Assembly: GCF_001955655.1 (NCBI RefSeq)
Contig: NZ_MSPW01000001.1
Location: 310,001-374,000 of the forward strand
From: Viridibacillus arenosi
Lineage (GTDB): Bacteria; Bacillota; Bacilli; Bacillales_A; Planococcaceae
Length of the DNA: 64,000 nucleotides
Direction: 5' to 3'
Notes under the pieces: model-generated
What the model was told of the DNA's origin: nothing
Seen by the model: only the letters and a program-made list of their open reading frames with translations
Database searches by the model: none
Shown here: positions 25,343-34,636 of the stretch, one piece after another
Layout: every line of letters starts with the position of its first letter
Position numbering within the stretch: position 1 is the stretch's first letter
Made by a program: the position numbers and the translations under genes

Positions 25343-26471
25343 TTTTCCGCGCCACCTTCGCATAGAGAGCCTCGTATTGTTCCACTATTTTTGAGGAATG
25401 GAAGCAATGATTTGCTCTATAAATTGCCGCTTCACGGAAAGATTGTAATTTGTTTTCGTCTTGTAGTAGATCGATAGCATATGTAGCTGCTTGATTTGTA
25501 TCACCTAACTCTACTATATAACCATTCTGACCATGTTCAATCACTTCTGGTATACCGCCAACATTCGTACCAATACCAGGTACTCCACAAGCCATTGCCT
25601 CTAATAAAACAAGGCCAAACGATTCTTTTTCAGACATGAGTAATTTCAAATCACTCATCGCATAAAGCTCAGATAAATTATCTTGTTTTCCTAAAAACAA
25701 AATATCATTTACAAATGGACATTTCTTTATTTCTTCCATAATTCGATGCTTTTCAGGTCCATCTCCAACAAGTAGTAATTTGGCAGGCATTTGCGTTCTC
25801 ACTTGAATAAATGTTTTTATAATATCTGGAATATGCTTTACTTTTCGGAAATTCGATACATGTATTAGTACCCGTTCATTATCCAATATGCCAAAATCTC
25901 GCTTTAATTGTGTGCCATCTTTTGGTGTATATTCCCGTTCATCAACAAAATTATAAATTGTTTCGATTGTTTTTTTTGTTTCGATTAGTTCATAAGTTTG
26001 ACTCTTCAAGGAATCCGAAACTGCTGTTACAATATCAGATTTTTCAATACCATAGCGGATTGCGCCAGTAAGTGATGAATCATATCCTAATACCGTAATA
26101 TCAGTACCGTGGAGCGTTGTAACTATACCGACATCTTCACCAGCCATATCTCGTCCCAACACAGCACATACAGCGTGTGGAATAGCATAATGCACATGCA
26201 GCACATCTAGTTTCTCACTTTTAATAACATCTGCCATTTTACTTGCTAACGCAATATCATACGGAGAATGTTGAAATACGGAATAACTATTTACTTCAAC
26301 TTCATGATAAAAAATAGTTGGATAAATTTTATTTAAGCGAAAAGGCATGCTAGAAGTGATGAAATGAATTTCATGACCTTTCTCAGCCAGCATCTTACCA
26401 AGCTCAGTAGCGATAACACCCGAGCCTCCAACGGTCGGATAACAAGTTATACCAATTTTCATTTTACGCAC
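25329..26471 (-). CDS. bshA: Bacillithiol glycosyltransferase BshA (UDP-GlcNAc:L-malate)
   Basis: A 380-aa GT4 glycosyltransferase, first step of bacillithiol synthesis. N terminus [22 protein letters not shown]-terminal donor-site motif [23 protein letters not shown]. Start is a GTG at 26469-26471 with AAGGAAG 7 nt upstream; the next ATG three codons on lacks a well-spaced SD, and B. subtilis BshA also begins MRK. In B. subtilis bshB1 lies directly upstream; here a 100-bp gap and then mgsA. Confidence 0.95.
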   Translation of the reverse strand: MRKMKIGITCYPTVGGSGVIATELGKMLAEKGHEIHFITSSMPFRLNKIYPTIFYHEVEVNSYSVFQHSPYDIALASKMADVIKSEKLDVLHVHYAIPHAVCAVLGRDMAGEDVGIVTTLHGTDITVLGYDSSLTGAIRYGIEKSDIVTAVSDSLKSQTYELIETKKTIETIYNFVDEREYTPKDGTQLKRDFGILDNERVLIHVSNFRKVKHIPDIIKTFIQVRTQMPAKLLLVGDGPEKHRIMEEIKKCPFVNDILFLGKQDNLSELYAMSDLKLLMSEKESFGLVLLEAMACGVPGIGTNVGGIPEVIEHGQNGYIVELGDTNQAATYAIDLLQDENKLQSFREAAIYRANHCFHSSKIVEQYEALYAKVARKNEVR

Positions 26472-26571
26472 CCGACCACTTCCTTTCTTACTTGCATCTA
26501 TTTTTATAGAATATTTATTTAAATACTCGCGGGAATTAATTCATTTTAACAGTTAGTCATTGGTGAAGGCA

Positions 26572-26985
26572 TTAATTTCTTCGTTCTTCTATTAAACGCC
26601 AATCTATAAAACCTTCTTGTAGACCTTTAAGTAAGACCTCAGCAGTCCCCATATTTGTTGCTAAAGGAATTTGATAGACATCACATAAGCGAATTAAAGC
26701 TGAAACATCTGGCTCATGTGGTTGTGCTGTTAATGGGTCTCGGAAGAAAATAATCATATCCATGTCATTGTCAGCAATCATACTACCAATTTGTTGATCT
26801 CCTCCAAGAGGCCCTGAACGGAATCTTGTAACTGGTAAACCCGTTTCATCAATTACACGCTGTCCTGTCGTTCCTGTCGCATATAAGCTATGTTCGGCTA
26901 AAATATCACGATATGCTGTTACGAATTGGATTAAACTATCCTTTTTATTATCATGCGCGATTAAAGTTATTTTCACAGAGCTCAT
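26572..26985 (-). CDS. mgsA: Methylglyoxal synthase
   Basis: A 137-aa enzyme converting dihydroxyacetone phosphate to methylglyoxal and phosphate, relieving phosphosugar overload. Motifs: LIAHDNKKD at the N terminus, ATGTTGQ phosphate loop, [11 protein letters not shown] with the catalytic Asp, and [14 protein letters not shown]. Seven bp after dapB; dapB-mgsA spacing implies co-transcription. Confidence 0.95.
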   Translation of the reverse strand: MSSVKITLIAHDNKKDSLIQFVTAYRDILAEHSLYATGTTGQRVIDETGLPVTRFRSGPLGGDQQIGSMIADNDMDMIIFFRDPLTAQPHEPDVSALIRLCDVYQIPLATNMGTAEVLLKGLQEGFIDWRLIEERRN

Positions 26986-26992
26986 TCCATTC

Positions 26993-27790
26993 TTATAAAA
27001 TATTTTCTAAGCCGTATACTAATTCATCTAGTTCCATTACTTTTTCAATTGAAAACTTTACACCTGACATAAATGAGTTACGGTTAAATGAATCGTGGCG
27101 TAGAGTGAGTAATTGTCCTTCTCCACCAAATAGTACTTGCTGATGAGCTACAAGTCCAGGAAGACGTACGCTATGAATTCGTAAACCTTCAAAATCAGCA
27201 CCTCTAGCACCTGGAAGTGTTTCTACTTCATCTGGATGTCCTTGTTTGTGACTTCTTCTATTTTCTTGTATCAACTGGGCAGTTTTAATCGCCGTACCTG
27301 AAGGAGCATCTAATTTTCTATCATGATGCATTTCAATTATTTCGACTTCTGGTAAATAAGCTGCTGCCATTTGTGAAAATTTCATCATTAAAACTGCACC
27401 TATTGCAAAATTTGGTGCAATGATGGCACCAAGTTGTAAATTAGCGGATAGTTCTGTTAATTCTTCTAATTGTTCATCTGTAAAACCAGTCGTACCAATA
27501 ACTGGACGAACACCATTTTGTAGTGCTACTTTCGTATGCTTATACACAGCTTCAGGCGCCGTTAAATCCACAAAAACATCTGGTTTCGACGTTCTAAATA
27601 AATCTTCTAAATTTCTAAAAACAGGTACATGATAAGTATTAGGGAATTCTGTATAATTCTCCAGTGAATTTGCAATTTCTCTATGGTCTAGTACCGCTAC
27701 TAATTCCATTTGATCGCTCTTCATTACTGTATGTACAGCTTCGGATCCCATTTTACCTCTTGGCCCAGCTATTGCAACACGAATTGTCAT
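26993..27790 (-). CDS. dapB: 4-hydroxy-tetrahydrodipicolinate reductase
   Basis: A 265-aa NAD(P)H-dependent enzyme of lysine/diaminopimelate synthesis, feeding cell wall and spore dipicolinate. N-terminal Rossmann [16 protein letters not shown], and the catalytic/substrate motif [18 protein letters not shown] (His-His and Lys). Its start overlaps the ypjD stop by one base. Confidence 0.96.
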   Translation of the reverse strand: MTIRVAIAGPRGKMGSEAVHTVMKSDQMELVAVLDHREIANSLENYTEFPNTYHVPVFRNLEDLFRTSKPDVFVDLTAPEAVYKHTKVALQNGVRPVIGTTGFTDEQLEELTELSANLQLGAIIAPNFAIGAVLMMKFSQMAAAYLPEVEIIEMHHDRKLDAPSGTAIKTAQLIQENRRSHKQGHPDEVETLPGARGADFEGLRIHSVRLPGLVAHQQVLFGGEGQLLTLRHDSFNRNSFMSGVKFSIEKVMELDELVYGLENIL

Positions 27791-28125
27791 TAATTCTCTT
27801 CCTTTCTAGTCCAGCGATCTTTATCGCGCGTTTCAAATTTATGTAAAACTCTTTGTAAAGCATCAGCCATATTAATATTCTCTGCATTAGCAAAGCAAAT
27901 GAGGACAAATAAAAAGTCTCCAAATTCTTCTTCTAATGATTTTGCTGCTTCTGTAGGCTTTTTCTTTTTCATGCCATAGACATTTTGCACTTCTCTTGAT
28001 AATTCGCCAAGTTCCTCCGTCAATCGTGCTAATAATTCAAATGGCGGAAAGTAGCCTTCTTTAAACTGTCCTATATAATCATCTACTTGTTTTTGCATTT
28101 GTTGCATTGTTACTTCCTTGCTCAT
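27790..28125 (-). CDS. ypjD: MazG-like nucleotide pyrophosphohydrolase YpjD
   Basis: A 111-aa all-alpha NTP pyrophosphatase. The metal motif EExxE...ExxD is visible as LTEELGELSREV and LEEEFGDFLFVL. Probably house-cleaning of non-canonical nucleotides. First gene of ypjD-dapB-mgsA-bshA-cca; divergent from the YitT gene, as in B. subtilis. The 245-bp gap upstream must contain promoters for both directions. Confidence 0.9.
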   Translation of the reverse strand: MSKEVTMQQMQKQVDDYIGQFKEGYFPPFELLARLTEELGELSREVQNVYGMKKKKPTEAAKSLEEEFGDFLFVLICFANAENINMADALQRVLHKFETRDKDRWTRKEEN

Positions 28126-28371
28126 ATATACAACTCTCCTCTATCTATCGTAATCAATAATACTTGTTGTTGTCAAAATGTCGAAAATACATGATAATAT
28201 ATTTCTATAAAAGAAAATATGTAAACTCTTCCATATGATTTCTCAAGAGCGATCGTCAAAGACCTCTCACTATTGTAAATCAAATAGTTAATGGATTAAC
28301 TACTTAATCAGTTTTTCTTTTAGCCCTTTCTATTATACAGTCTACTAACCAAAAATGAGGTGAAAAATTAA

Positions 28372-29238
28372 ATGCCAAATATTAAAATTAAAAATGTACT
28401 CTTTATCATTCTTGGTGCAGCTATCTTCAGTTTTGGATTTATTAATTTTAACGTTCAAAATGAACTAGGAGAAGGCGGCTTTACAGGGATTACTTTAATT
28501 TTGTACTTCGTTTTTAAATGGGATCCAGCATTGATGAACTTAGTACTAAATGTACCGATGTTTATACTCGGTTGGAAATTACTAGGACGTAAAATGTTTG
28601 TTTATACATTGATTGGAACAGTATCAGTCTCTGTTTTCATGAAAATCTTCCAAATTTATCAGGTTGATATTGGTTTGAAAGACGATATGTTTTTAGTTGC
28701 ATTATTCGCAGGTGTTTTCCTAGGTGCTGGACTCGGTATTATATTCCGATATGGCGGTACTACTGGAGGTGTTGATATTATTGCACGTCTAGTTAATAAA
28801 TATATCGGATGGCCGATGGGAAAAACAATGTTCATGTTTGACGCTGTTGTTATTGTACTGTCATGGACAACTTTTCTTAATTCCCGTTCAATGATGTATA
28901 CACTGGTAGCTGTCTTCGTCAGTGCTCGAGTAATTGACTTCGTACAAGATGGTGCGTATGCTGCACGAGGAGCAATTATTATTTCCGTAAAACAAGATGA
29001 AATTGCTGACCGTATAACTAAACAAATGGAACGAGGCGTCACGATTTTAAAAGGTTATGGTCATTACACTAAAGAAGATCGTGAAGTTATCTACTGTGTC
29101 GTTGCAAAAAACGAATTATTTAGGTTAAAAAGTATTATACAATCCGTTGATCCTCATGCATTTGTTTCTGTCTCAGAAGTTCATGATGTAATTGGTGAGG
29201 GTTTTACATTAGACGATAAGAAGCAACCAATCGATTAA
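28372..29238 (+). CDS. ypjC: YitT-family membrane protein (YpjC)
   Basis: A 288-aa protein with five or so N-terminal TM helices (about residues 7-180, including GAGLGIIFRYGGTTGG) and a cytoplasmic C-terminal DUF2179 domain (about 195-280). Position next to ypjD matches ypjC of B. subtilis; transport function is unknown. SD GAGGTG precedes the ATG by about 10 nt. Followed by a clear terminator. Confidence 0.85.
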   Translation: MPNIKIKNVLFIILGAAIFSFGFINFNVQNELGEGGFTGITLILYFVFKWDPALMNLVLNVPMFILGWKLLGRKMFVYTLIGTVSVSVFMKIFQIYQVDIGLKDDMFLVALFAGVFLGAGLGIIFRYGGTTGGVDIIARLVNKYIGWPMGKTMFMFDAVVIVLSWTTFLNSRSMMYTLVAVFVSARVIDFVQDGAYAARGAIIISVKQDEIADRITKQMERGVTILKGYGHYTKEDREVIYCVVAKNELFRLKSIIQSVDPHAFVSVSEVHDVIGEGFTLDDKKQPID

Positions 29239-29249
29239 TTATTTTTTCT

Positions 29250-29284
29250 AAAGCAGATAGTACAACTATATCTGCTTTTTTATA
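29250..29284 (+). terminator. Terminator of the YitT gene
   Basis: AAAGCAGATA / TATCTGCTTT stem with TTTTTTA tail on the plus strand, 12 bp after the stop. Confidence 0.85.
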
Positions 29285-29334
29285 TTGAATTTCAAAATTC
29301 ATAAGAAGTAAAACACACAATCTAAAATCATAGA

Positions 29335-29380
29335 AAAAAGCCCGCAACACTGGAATTTTTCCACTGTTGCGGGCTTTGAC
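29335..29380. terminator. Terminator of the NlpC/P60 gene
   Basis: AAAGCCCGCAACA and its complement form a stem of about 17 bp (with CTGG/CCAG inner pairs) followed by TTTTTTC on the minus strand. It lies 7 bp after the NlpC/P60 stop; flanks would allow plus-strand function too. Confidence 0.85.
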
Positions 29381-29386
29381 TTTATA

Positions 29387-30157
29387 TTAACGGAAAGTAC
29401 CATAACTCATGATACGCGGACCCCAGTAACTGCCTTTTGCAATACTTTGATATTGAACTTTGTTACCTGCAGCATGTAAAACTTGACCATTACCTGCATA
29501 TAATCCTACGTGTGTAATGTAATCTCCACCGGGATTTGCAGAGAAGAATATTAAATCTCCAACTTGAGGATTACTTGTATATGCCGCTGCTGCACGCTGC
29601 GCACGGCTGTTACGAGGAATACTACCTTGTCCAGCTTGTTTATACGCATATTGTGTGAAACCACTGCAATCGAATCCAGAAGGTGAAGTGCCTCCCCATA
29701 CATAAGGAACTCCTAAGTATTTTCTACCAGCATCAATAATATCTGATCCAGTAGCACTATTTGAAACTTTGCTTACTTTTTTATATTTCTTTAAATATGC
29801 TGAAGACATCCAACCTGTTTTACCGTTATATGAAACTTTATACCAAGTTGTACCATTAACTTTTTTCTTATAAGATGCTTTAACGACAGCACCTTTTTTA
29901 GCAGTTAAAAGAACTTTCGAAGTTGTTTTTGCGCTAGTACGCATATTTAATGCTGCTGTTGTTTTGTATTTTCCACTAATTTTAGTAGCTTTTGAACTAG
30001 CAACCATTGTAATTGCATTTGATTTATGTACTTCATTATTAGTTGTTAATGATTCTGCAGAAGCTGTATTTTGTTGACCATTTGTTAACCCTGTAAATGA
30101 AATCGTTAAAGCTAATGTACCTGCTGTAATTGCTGTAAATAGATTTTTCTTTTTCAT
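29387..30157 (-). CDS. Secreted SH3b-NlpC/P60 peptidoglycan endopeptidase
   Basis: A 256-aa secreted protein: signal peptide (about 1-35, cleavage near TASAES), one bacterial SH3 domain (about 60-127: LNMRTSAKTTSKVL, WYKVSYNGKTGWMSSAYL), and an NlpC/P60 domain with catalytic Cys in FDCSGFTQY, His in THVGLYAG and the third polar residue in LHAAG. It would cleave D-Glu-mDAP-type stem peptides. Monocistronic with its own terminator and a 287-bp upstream region that is AT-rich and holds the yugP-like gene's terminator. Not part of the B. subtilis locus. Confidence 0.92.
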   Translation of the reverse strand: MKKKNLFTAITAGTLALTISFTGLTNGQQNTASAESLTTNNEVHKSNAITMVASSKATKISGKYKTTAALNMRTSAKTTSKVLLTAKKGAVVKASYKKKVNGTTWYKVSYNGKTGWMSSAYLKKYKKVSKVSNSATGSDIIDAGRKYLGVPYVWGGTSPSGFDCSGFTQYAYKQAGQGSIPRNSRAQRAAAAYTSNPQVGDLIFFSANPGGDYITHVGLYAGNGQVLHAAGNKVQYQSIAKGSYWGPRIMSYGTFR

Positions 30158-30380
30158 TGATTTAAACTCTCCAATATTTATTCAAACTATTATAGGTTGA
30201 TTTATTTTTGTAATTTAGTAACTGTTTTTTTCTACAAGACTTACTTTACAGAAATTTTTTGTAATAAACAACGCTATTTCAATTACAGATATATTACAGT
30301 TTGACTACAAAGAAACAGAGTTTTATAACATAATTTTGATTTTATGTATTTTAAATCTCATTTTTTCCCATTATTATAAC

Positions 30381-30421
30381 AAAAAAGACCTTTGACTGAT
30401 TTCTCAGTTCAAAGGTCTTCC
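30381..30421 (-). terminator. Terminator of the YugP-type peptidase gene
   Basis: AGACCTTTGAACTGAGAAAT and CAGTCAAAGGTCT form a 15-bp stem (AGACCTTTGA-CTGA) followed by TTTTTTG on the minus strand. Confidence 0.85.
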
Positions 30422-30444
30422 ATTTTGTAGTAGTACAGTTAATT

Positions 30445-31140
30445 TTAGTCTTCGTTATTCATACCCGTATAAATTAACACTAGACGTAGTAATTCCATTA
30501 CAGCTGTCGCAGCCGCTGCAACATAAGTTAATGCTGCTGCACTTAAAACTTTTCTTGCATATGGTTCTTCTTCGTTCCGAATAATACCATGTTCAACAAT
30601 TTGATTCATCGCACGTTTTGAAGCATCAAATTCAACTGGTAATGTAACTAATTGGAATACAACTCCCGCTGCAAGTAATACGATCCCTACTAGTAACAAA
30701 GGTTGAATAGTTGCAATTAAACCAATCATAATGAAAATCCATGATGCATTTGAAGAAATATTTGCTACAGGAACTAATTTAGAGCGCAAAGTCAAAAATG
30801 AATACGCTTCTTTATGTTGAATTGCGTGTCCACATTCATGGGCAGCAACAGCAGTTCCTGCTACAGATGCTTCATGATAGTTATGAGTAGATAAAGCAAC
30901 TGTTTTTGTTGCTGGATTATAGTGATCAGATAAAAAACCTTGTTGCTCTACTACGCGGACATTACTTAACCCGTTCTGATCTAAGATTAATCTTGCAACT
31001 TCTGCACCTGTCATTCCAGAAGTTGAACGAACTTGTGAGTACCGTTTGTACGTTCTTTTTACTTTCATTTGAGCGTAAATCGGTAACAGTAATAATACGA
31101 TAAAATACACGATATACATCGCAGTTGACAAACTAACCAT
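30445..31140 (-). CDS. yugP: YugP-type membrane zinc metallopeptidase
   Basis: A 231-aa membrane protein with an N-terminal TM, the zinc motif AAHECGHAIQH (about residues 101-111) and further TM helices at about 125-165 and 195-220. Homologous to YugP. In B. subtilis yugP is elsewhere; here it occupies the ypjB position between ypjA and the YitT gene. Substrate unknown. Confidence 0.88.
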   Translation of the reverse strand: MVSLSTAMYIVYFIVLLLLPIYAQMKVKRTYKRYSQVRSTSGMTGAEVARLILDQNGLSNVRVVEQQGFLSDHYNPATKTVALSTHNYHEASVAGTAVAAHECGHAIQHKEAYSFLTLRSKLVPVANISSNASWIFIMIGLIATIQPLLLVGIVLLAAGVVFQLVTLPVEFDASKRAMNQIVEHGIIRNEEEPYARKVLSAAALTYVAAAATAVMELLRLVLIYTGMNNED

Positions 31141-31175
31141 CCTCCTAATACTAGCTTACTATTATTTTAAAGTGT

Positions 31176-31778
31176 CTATGACCTTTGAGCAAATGAAAAG
31201 CTTTTTTTAGCTGTCCAAAATGCCAGTGATATACAACAAATTGACAACCAAAATGTGAAGTAACCTATAGTTTGAACATAATCCGACAACATATGATAAA
31301 TTGGCATTTGGCCAAAAACATAATCAATGACATCATTATGCAAAGTCCAAATCGCCGCAACCCATACATGGATAAATGAGAAGCGGTAAGCAGGTAAATA
31401 CAGAATCCCTTGAACAGCCATCATGAAATGAGAAAAGATTAACATCCATCCCATCCAGCCAATTGAACCGTCTTCAAAAAGTGCCCAAATGTTCATCACA
31501 ACAGCCCACAGACCATACTTAACAAGCGTAATTAAAGCGAGTGCCTCGATTAATTTCCAATGTCGTCCAAGCAACCATCCGACAATTGCTATACTAAAAA
31601 AGAGGCTTGCAGTAGGACTATCTGGCACAAAAATAAGAAATATTGGTTTAGTCATTTCTAATTGCCAGCCATACCAATCATAGCCCCAAATTGTACCGAC
31701 CACATTGATAATTAATAAAAGCCATAAAAACGAACGATGTGTTAGTATGACCCAACATTTCGAAACAATAGTAGGCAT
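31176..31778 (-). CDS. ypjA: YpjA, DUF1405 multi-pass membrane protein
   Basis: A 200-aa protein with five or six TM helices and many Trp residues, matching the DUF1405/YpjA family. Next to qcrC as in B. subtilis. A terminator separates it from qcrC, so it is probably transcribed on its own. Function unknown. Confidence 0.85.
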   Translation of the reverse strand: MPTIVSKCWVILTHRSFLWLLLIINVVGTIWGYDWYGWQLEMTKPIFLIFVPDSPTASLFFSIAIVGWLLGRHWKLIEALALITLVKYGLWAVVMNIWALFEDGSIGWMGWMLIFSHFMMAVQGILYLPAYRFSFIHVWVAAIWTLHNDVIDYVFGQMPIYHMLSDYVQTIGYFTFWLSICCISLAFWTAKKSFSFAQRS

Positions 31779-31931
31779 ATTATAACTCCTTTTTCAATAT
31801 GAAATATGTATTATTTAGTATTTACAAGTAAATTAGTATCATTCACTTGTATATAAATAGTATAAGTGATATTTGCGGTTATGCATATGATAATCATTTT
31901 AAATATACCTTATGACAATACAACTGAAAAT

Positions 31932-31963
31932 TAAAAAAGAGCCAGTTACCTGACTCTTTTAAT
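31932..31963 (-). terminator. Terminator of the qcr operon
   Basis: AAAAGAGTCAG / CTGGCTCTTTT stem with TTTTTTAATT tail on the minus strand, 11 bp after the qcrC stop. Confidence 0.85.
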
Positions 31964-31973
31964 TGATTACGTA

Positions 31974-32741
31974 TTATTCAGCTTTTAAGCTTTCAATAAA
32001 CTCAGCAAGCTTTTGAAGATCTTCATCAGAACCCTTATATTGGCCTGGAGGCATACCACCAATACCATCATGAGCGATTTTAACAACTTCATCAGCAGTT
32101 AAGCCTGTGTTCATTAATGATGGACCTGCACCACCCTCAAGGTTTTCACCATGACAGTTAATACAAGATTGTCCAGCATAAACTTTATAGCCATCAGACT
32201 CTTTATCGAATTCGACTGTTTCAACAATCGCACCTTGTTTTGCAGCTGCTTTCCAGTCATGGTTAACTACTGATTCCCAAGTTAAGAAAATCATAGAAGC
32301 AATTGCTAATAACATAAACGCTACTGGAAGTGGGCGTTTCATTGGGCGACGTTCTGGACCTCTATCTAAGAATGGTGCTAATAATAGGGCTCCGAAAGCG
32401 ATACCCGGTATTACCATAGCTCCGATAATGTTATATGGACCTGAAGCGTATTCATATTTTAATAATTGGTATAAGAATAAGAAATACCAGTCCGGTAAAG
32501 GTATATAACCTGTGTTTGTTGGATCAGCCTGCGCCTCAAGTGGAGACGGGTGAGCAACAGTCAAGATTAAATAACCAATTAGGAATACAGCACCAACCAT
32601 CCATTCTTTTAGTAAAAAGTCTGGCCAGAATGGTTCTGTTTTTCCCGGATATTCGGAATAGTCTGGTGGAGTTTTAGTTCTGTTTGCCTTATAAGGCACA
32701 CGAGAATCCCCTACGAATTTCATTCCTTTTCCGCGATGCAT
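31974..32741 (-). CDS. qcrC: Menaquinol:cytochrome c reductase, cytochrome b subunit IV-cytochrome c fusion
   Basis: A 255-aa protein, exactly the length in B. subtilis. N-terminal part with the PEWY-like PLPDWYFLFLYQLLKY loop of the quinol site (about 80-95) and three TM helices, then a TM-anchored cytochrome c domain with haem motif CINCH (about 194-198) and Met ligand in GGMPPGQY. Works with qcrA and qcrB in the membrane to pass electrons from menaquinol to cytochrome c and pump or translocate protons. Confidence 0.96.
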   Translation of the reverse strand: MHRGKGMKFVGDSRVPYKANRTKTPPDYSEYPGKTEPFWPDFLLKEWMVGAVFLIGYLILTVAHPSPLEAQADPTNTGYIPLPDWYFLFLYQLLKYEYASGPYNIIGAMVIPGIAFGALLLAPFLDRGPERRPMKRPLPVAFMLLAIASMIFLTWESVVNHDWKAAAKQGAIVETVEFDKESDGYKVYAGQSCINCHGENLEGGAGPSLMNTGLTADEVVKIAHDGIGGMPPGQYKGSDEDLQKLAEFIESLKAE

Positions 32742-32782
32742 TGTGTCCCCTCCTTTAGTAATTCTTCAAGTTCATTAAAATT

Positions 32783-33457
32783 TTATAATGGACCTGAAAT
32801 ACCTTGTCTGCGAATCATTACAAAGTGTGCTGCAAGCAACCCAAGCAAAGCAGCTGGTAAGAAGAATACATGAATCGCAAAGAATCTTGTTAATGTTTGT
32901 GCTCCGAGGATAGTTGCATCTCCGGCAAGTAAAACTTTTATTGCTTGACCAATAAATGGTACAGATGCAGCAATTTCAATACCTACTTTTGTTGCGAATA
33001 ATGCTTTCATATCCCAAGGAAGTAAGTAACCTGTAAAGCCAAGACCTAACATTACTGCGAAAATTAGAACCCCAACAATCCAGTTAAGTTCACGAGGTTT
33101 TTTGTATGAACCTGTGAAGAATACACGTAATGTATGTAGGAACATCATAACAATTACGAGTGAAGCTCCCCAGTGATGCATACCACGCACAATCTCACCG
33201 AATGCTACTTCATTTTGAAGGTAGTAAACAGATTTCCATGCATTTTCAATATCCGGAACATAGTACATTGTTAAAAACATACCTGAAAGGATTTGAATAA
33301 CTGTAACGAAGAACGTTAAGCCCCCAAAACAATATACGAATGCAGAAAAATGATGTGCAGGGTTAACGTGCTCTGGCACTTCGTGGTCAGCTATATCGCG
33401 CCAAATTGGTGTGATATCTAAGCGTTCATCGACCCAATCATAGATTTTATTTAGCAC
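32783..33457 (-). CDS. qcrB: Menaquinol:cytochrome c reductase cytochrome b subunit
   Basis: A 224-aa b6-type cytochrome with four TM helices. Haem His ligands are in RGMHHWGAS and FLHTLRVF (helix B) and in AIHVFFLPA and LAAHFVMIRRQG (helix D). A Cys for the covalent third haem is near YCFGG. Middle gene of qcrA-qcrB-qcrC. Confidence 0.96.
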   Translation of the reverse strand: MLNKIYDWVDERLDITPIWRDIADHEVPEHVNPAHHFSAFVYCFGGLTFFVTVIQILSGMFLTMYYVPDIENAWKSVYYLQNEVAFGEIVRGMHHWGASLVIVMMFLHTLRVFFTGSYKKPRELNWIVGVLIFAVMLGLGFTGYLLPWDMKALFATKVGIEIAASVPFIGQAIKVLLAGDATILGAQTLTRFFAIHVFFLPAALLGLLAAHFVMIRRQGISGPL

Positions 33458-33478
33458 TGATGTCGTACCCCCTTACAT

Positions 33479-33982
33479 TTAAACTAAAGTATTTGGTCTT
33501 GTTTTTCCGATCATTAATAGACCGTCTTTTGCTTTTACTTCGAACTCATCTAACGGCCCAAGTGGTGGTGTACCTTTGATGTTCTCACCAGTTTTCTCAT
33601 ATCGGCCAGCGTGACAAGGGCAGAAGAATTGGTTTTTGTGTGCTGGGTCACCTTCCCAGTTTACAGTACATCCTAAATGCTTACATACAGGTGAAAGAGC
33701 GATAACTTTGTCGCCTTCTTTGTAAACCCACGCTGTACTTGTAACATCAGATTTGTACCAAGCGTCAACTTGTTCAAAAGTAAAGTCAACTTTAACAGGA
33801 GTTTCTGTTAATTCAGAGATTTTTTGCTTAGTTAATACGAAATCTCCGCCTTCTTTTTTCTGTAATACCGGGTCAACTGCAAAGCGAACCATTGGCATTA
33901 ACATACCAGCAGCCATGAAGCCACCAACACCTGTTAGTGTGTAGTTTAGAAATTGACGTCTTGTTACACGATTGTTACTCAT
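33479..33982 (-). CDS. qcrA: Menaquinol:cytochrome c reductase Rieske iron-sulfur subunit
   Basis: A 167-aa protein, the usual length. N-terminal Tat-like segment (TRRQFLNYTLTGVGG), one TM anchor, and the Rieske 2Fe-2S ligands in CKHLGC and CPCHAG. The frame is open to 34069, but AGAGGGGGG lies 6 nt before the ATG at 33980-33982, fixing the start. Follows ypiF. Confidence 0.96.
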   Translation of the reverse strand: MSNNRVTRRQFLNYTLTGVGGFMAAGMLMPMVRFAVDPVLQKKEGGDFVLTKQKISELTETPVKVDFTFEQVDAWYKSDVTSTAWVYKEGDKVIALSPVCKHLGCTVNWEGDPAHKNQFFCPCHAGRYEKTGENIKGTPPLGPLDEFEVKAKDGLLMIGKTRPNTLV

Positions 33983-34137
33983 ACTTTTCCCCCCTCTAAC
34001 TTTAAAGGTAAGTCCAACGGACAAACTTATACAAAATAGTAATACTAGGACATATCTATGATATATCAATCAAAATGGAAGGTCAATAACGCATTCGACA
34101 CTTTTGTCATGATTTGTGAACATTTCATGAAAGAAAC

Positions 34138-34587
34138 TTACAGCTCAGACCATTTAGCTGATAGCATTGGTACTACTTGTCGAATCTGATCACTTAGTAC
34201 TGACTGTTTTACTGATTGATCCATATCACCAAGTGGAATAGATGGTAGCCACAACACAGATAGCTCAGGCACTTCGCTTGTCCAACTATGATCTGAAGTC
34301 ATATAAAAGATATATTTAAAACCAGCCAATTTTAATTCTTGGTCTATTGACTGAATATAATCCTTCTTTACCATGCTATTCGTATAGGTAAATGGTGGCA
34401 TTACCATAACTCGTCCTTTAAATTGTTGTTCAACAAAAGCTGTTAACGACATTAAAAATTCTGCTGCTGATGCGCTTTGCTTCATTCCCGTTGACGATCC
34501 ATCAATAACTGTTAGTGGCACGATTGCTGTGTCTATAAATTCCTTTTGCGCTGCGAATACTTCTACATCTTTGCCAATCCAAAACAT
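34138..34587 (-). CDS. ypiF: YpiF, DUF2487 protein
   Basis: A 149-aa soluble protein with a conserved N terminus MFWIGKDVEVF, matching YpiF. It precedes qcrABC as in B. subtilis, with 155 bp before qcrA. SD GGGAGG. A terminator hairpin lies only 16 nt before its start. Function unknown; linkage to the qcr operon is contextual. Confidence 0.85.
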   Translation of the reverse strand: MFWIGKDVEVFAAQKEFIDTAIVPLTVIDGSSTGMKQSASAAEFLMSLTAFVEQQFKGRVMVMPPFTYTNSMVKKDYIQSIDQELKLAGFKYIFYMTSDHSWTSEVPELSVLWLPSIPLGDMDQSVKQSVLSDQIRQVVPMLSAKWSEL

Positions 34588-34602
34588 TTTTATTTCCTCC
34601 CG

Positions 34603-34636
34603 AGAAAAAACTTCATCTAAAGGATGAAGTTTTTTC
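34603..34636 (-). terminator. Terminator between ypiB and ypiF
   Basis: Perfect stem AGAAAAAACTTCATC / GATGAAGTTTTTTCT starting at the ypiB stop and ending 16 nt before ypiF. There is no room for a promoter between it and ypiF. Confidence 0.8.

Noticed and set aside
28659-29042. 127-codon minus-strand frame
   Set aside because: Shadow of the YitT-family gene; composition shows no independent protein features.
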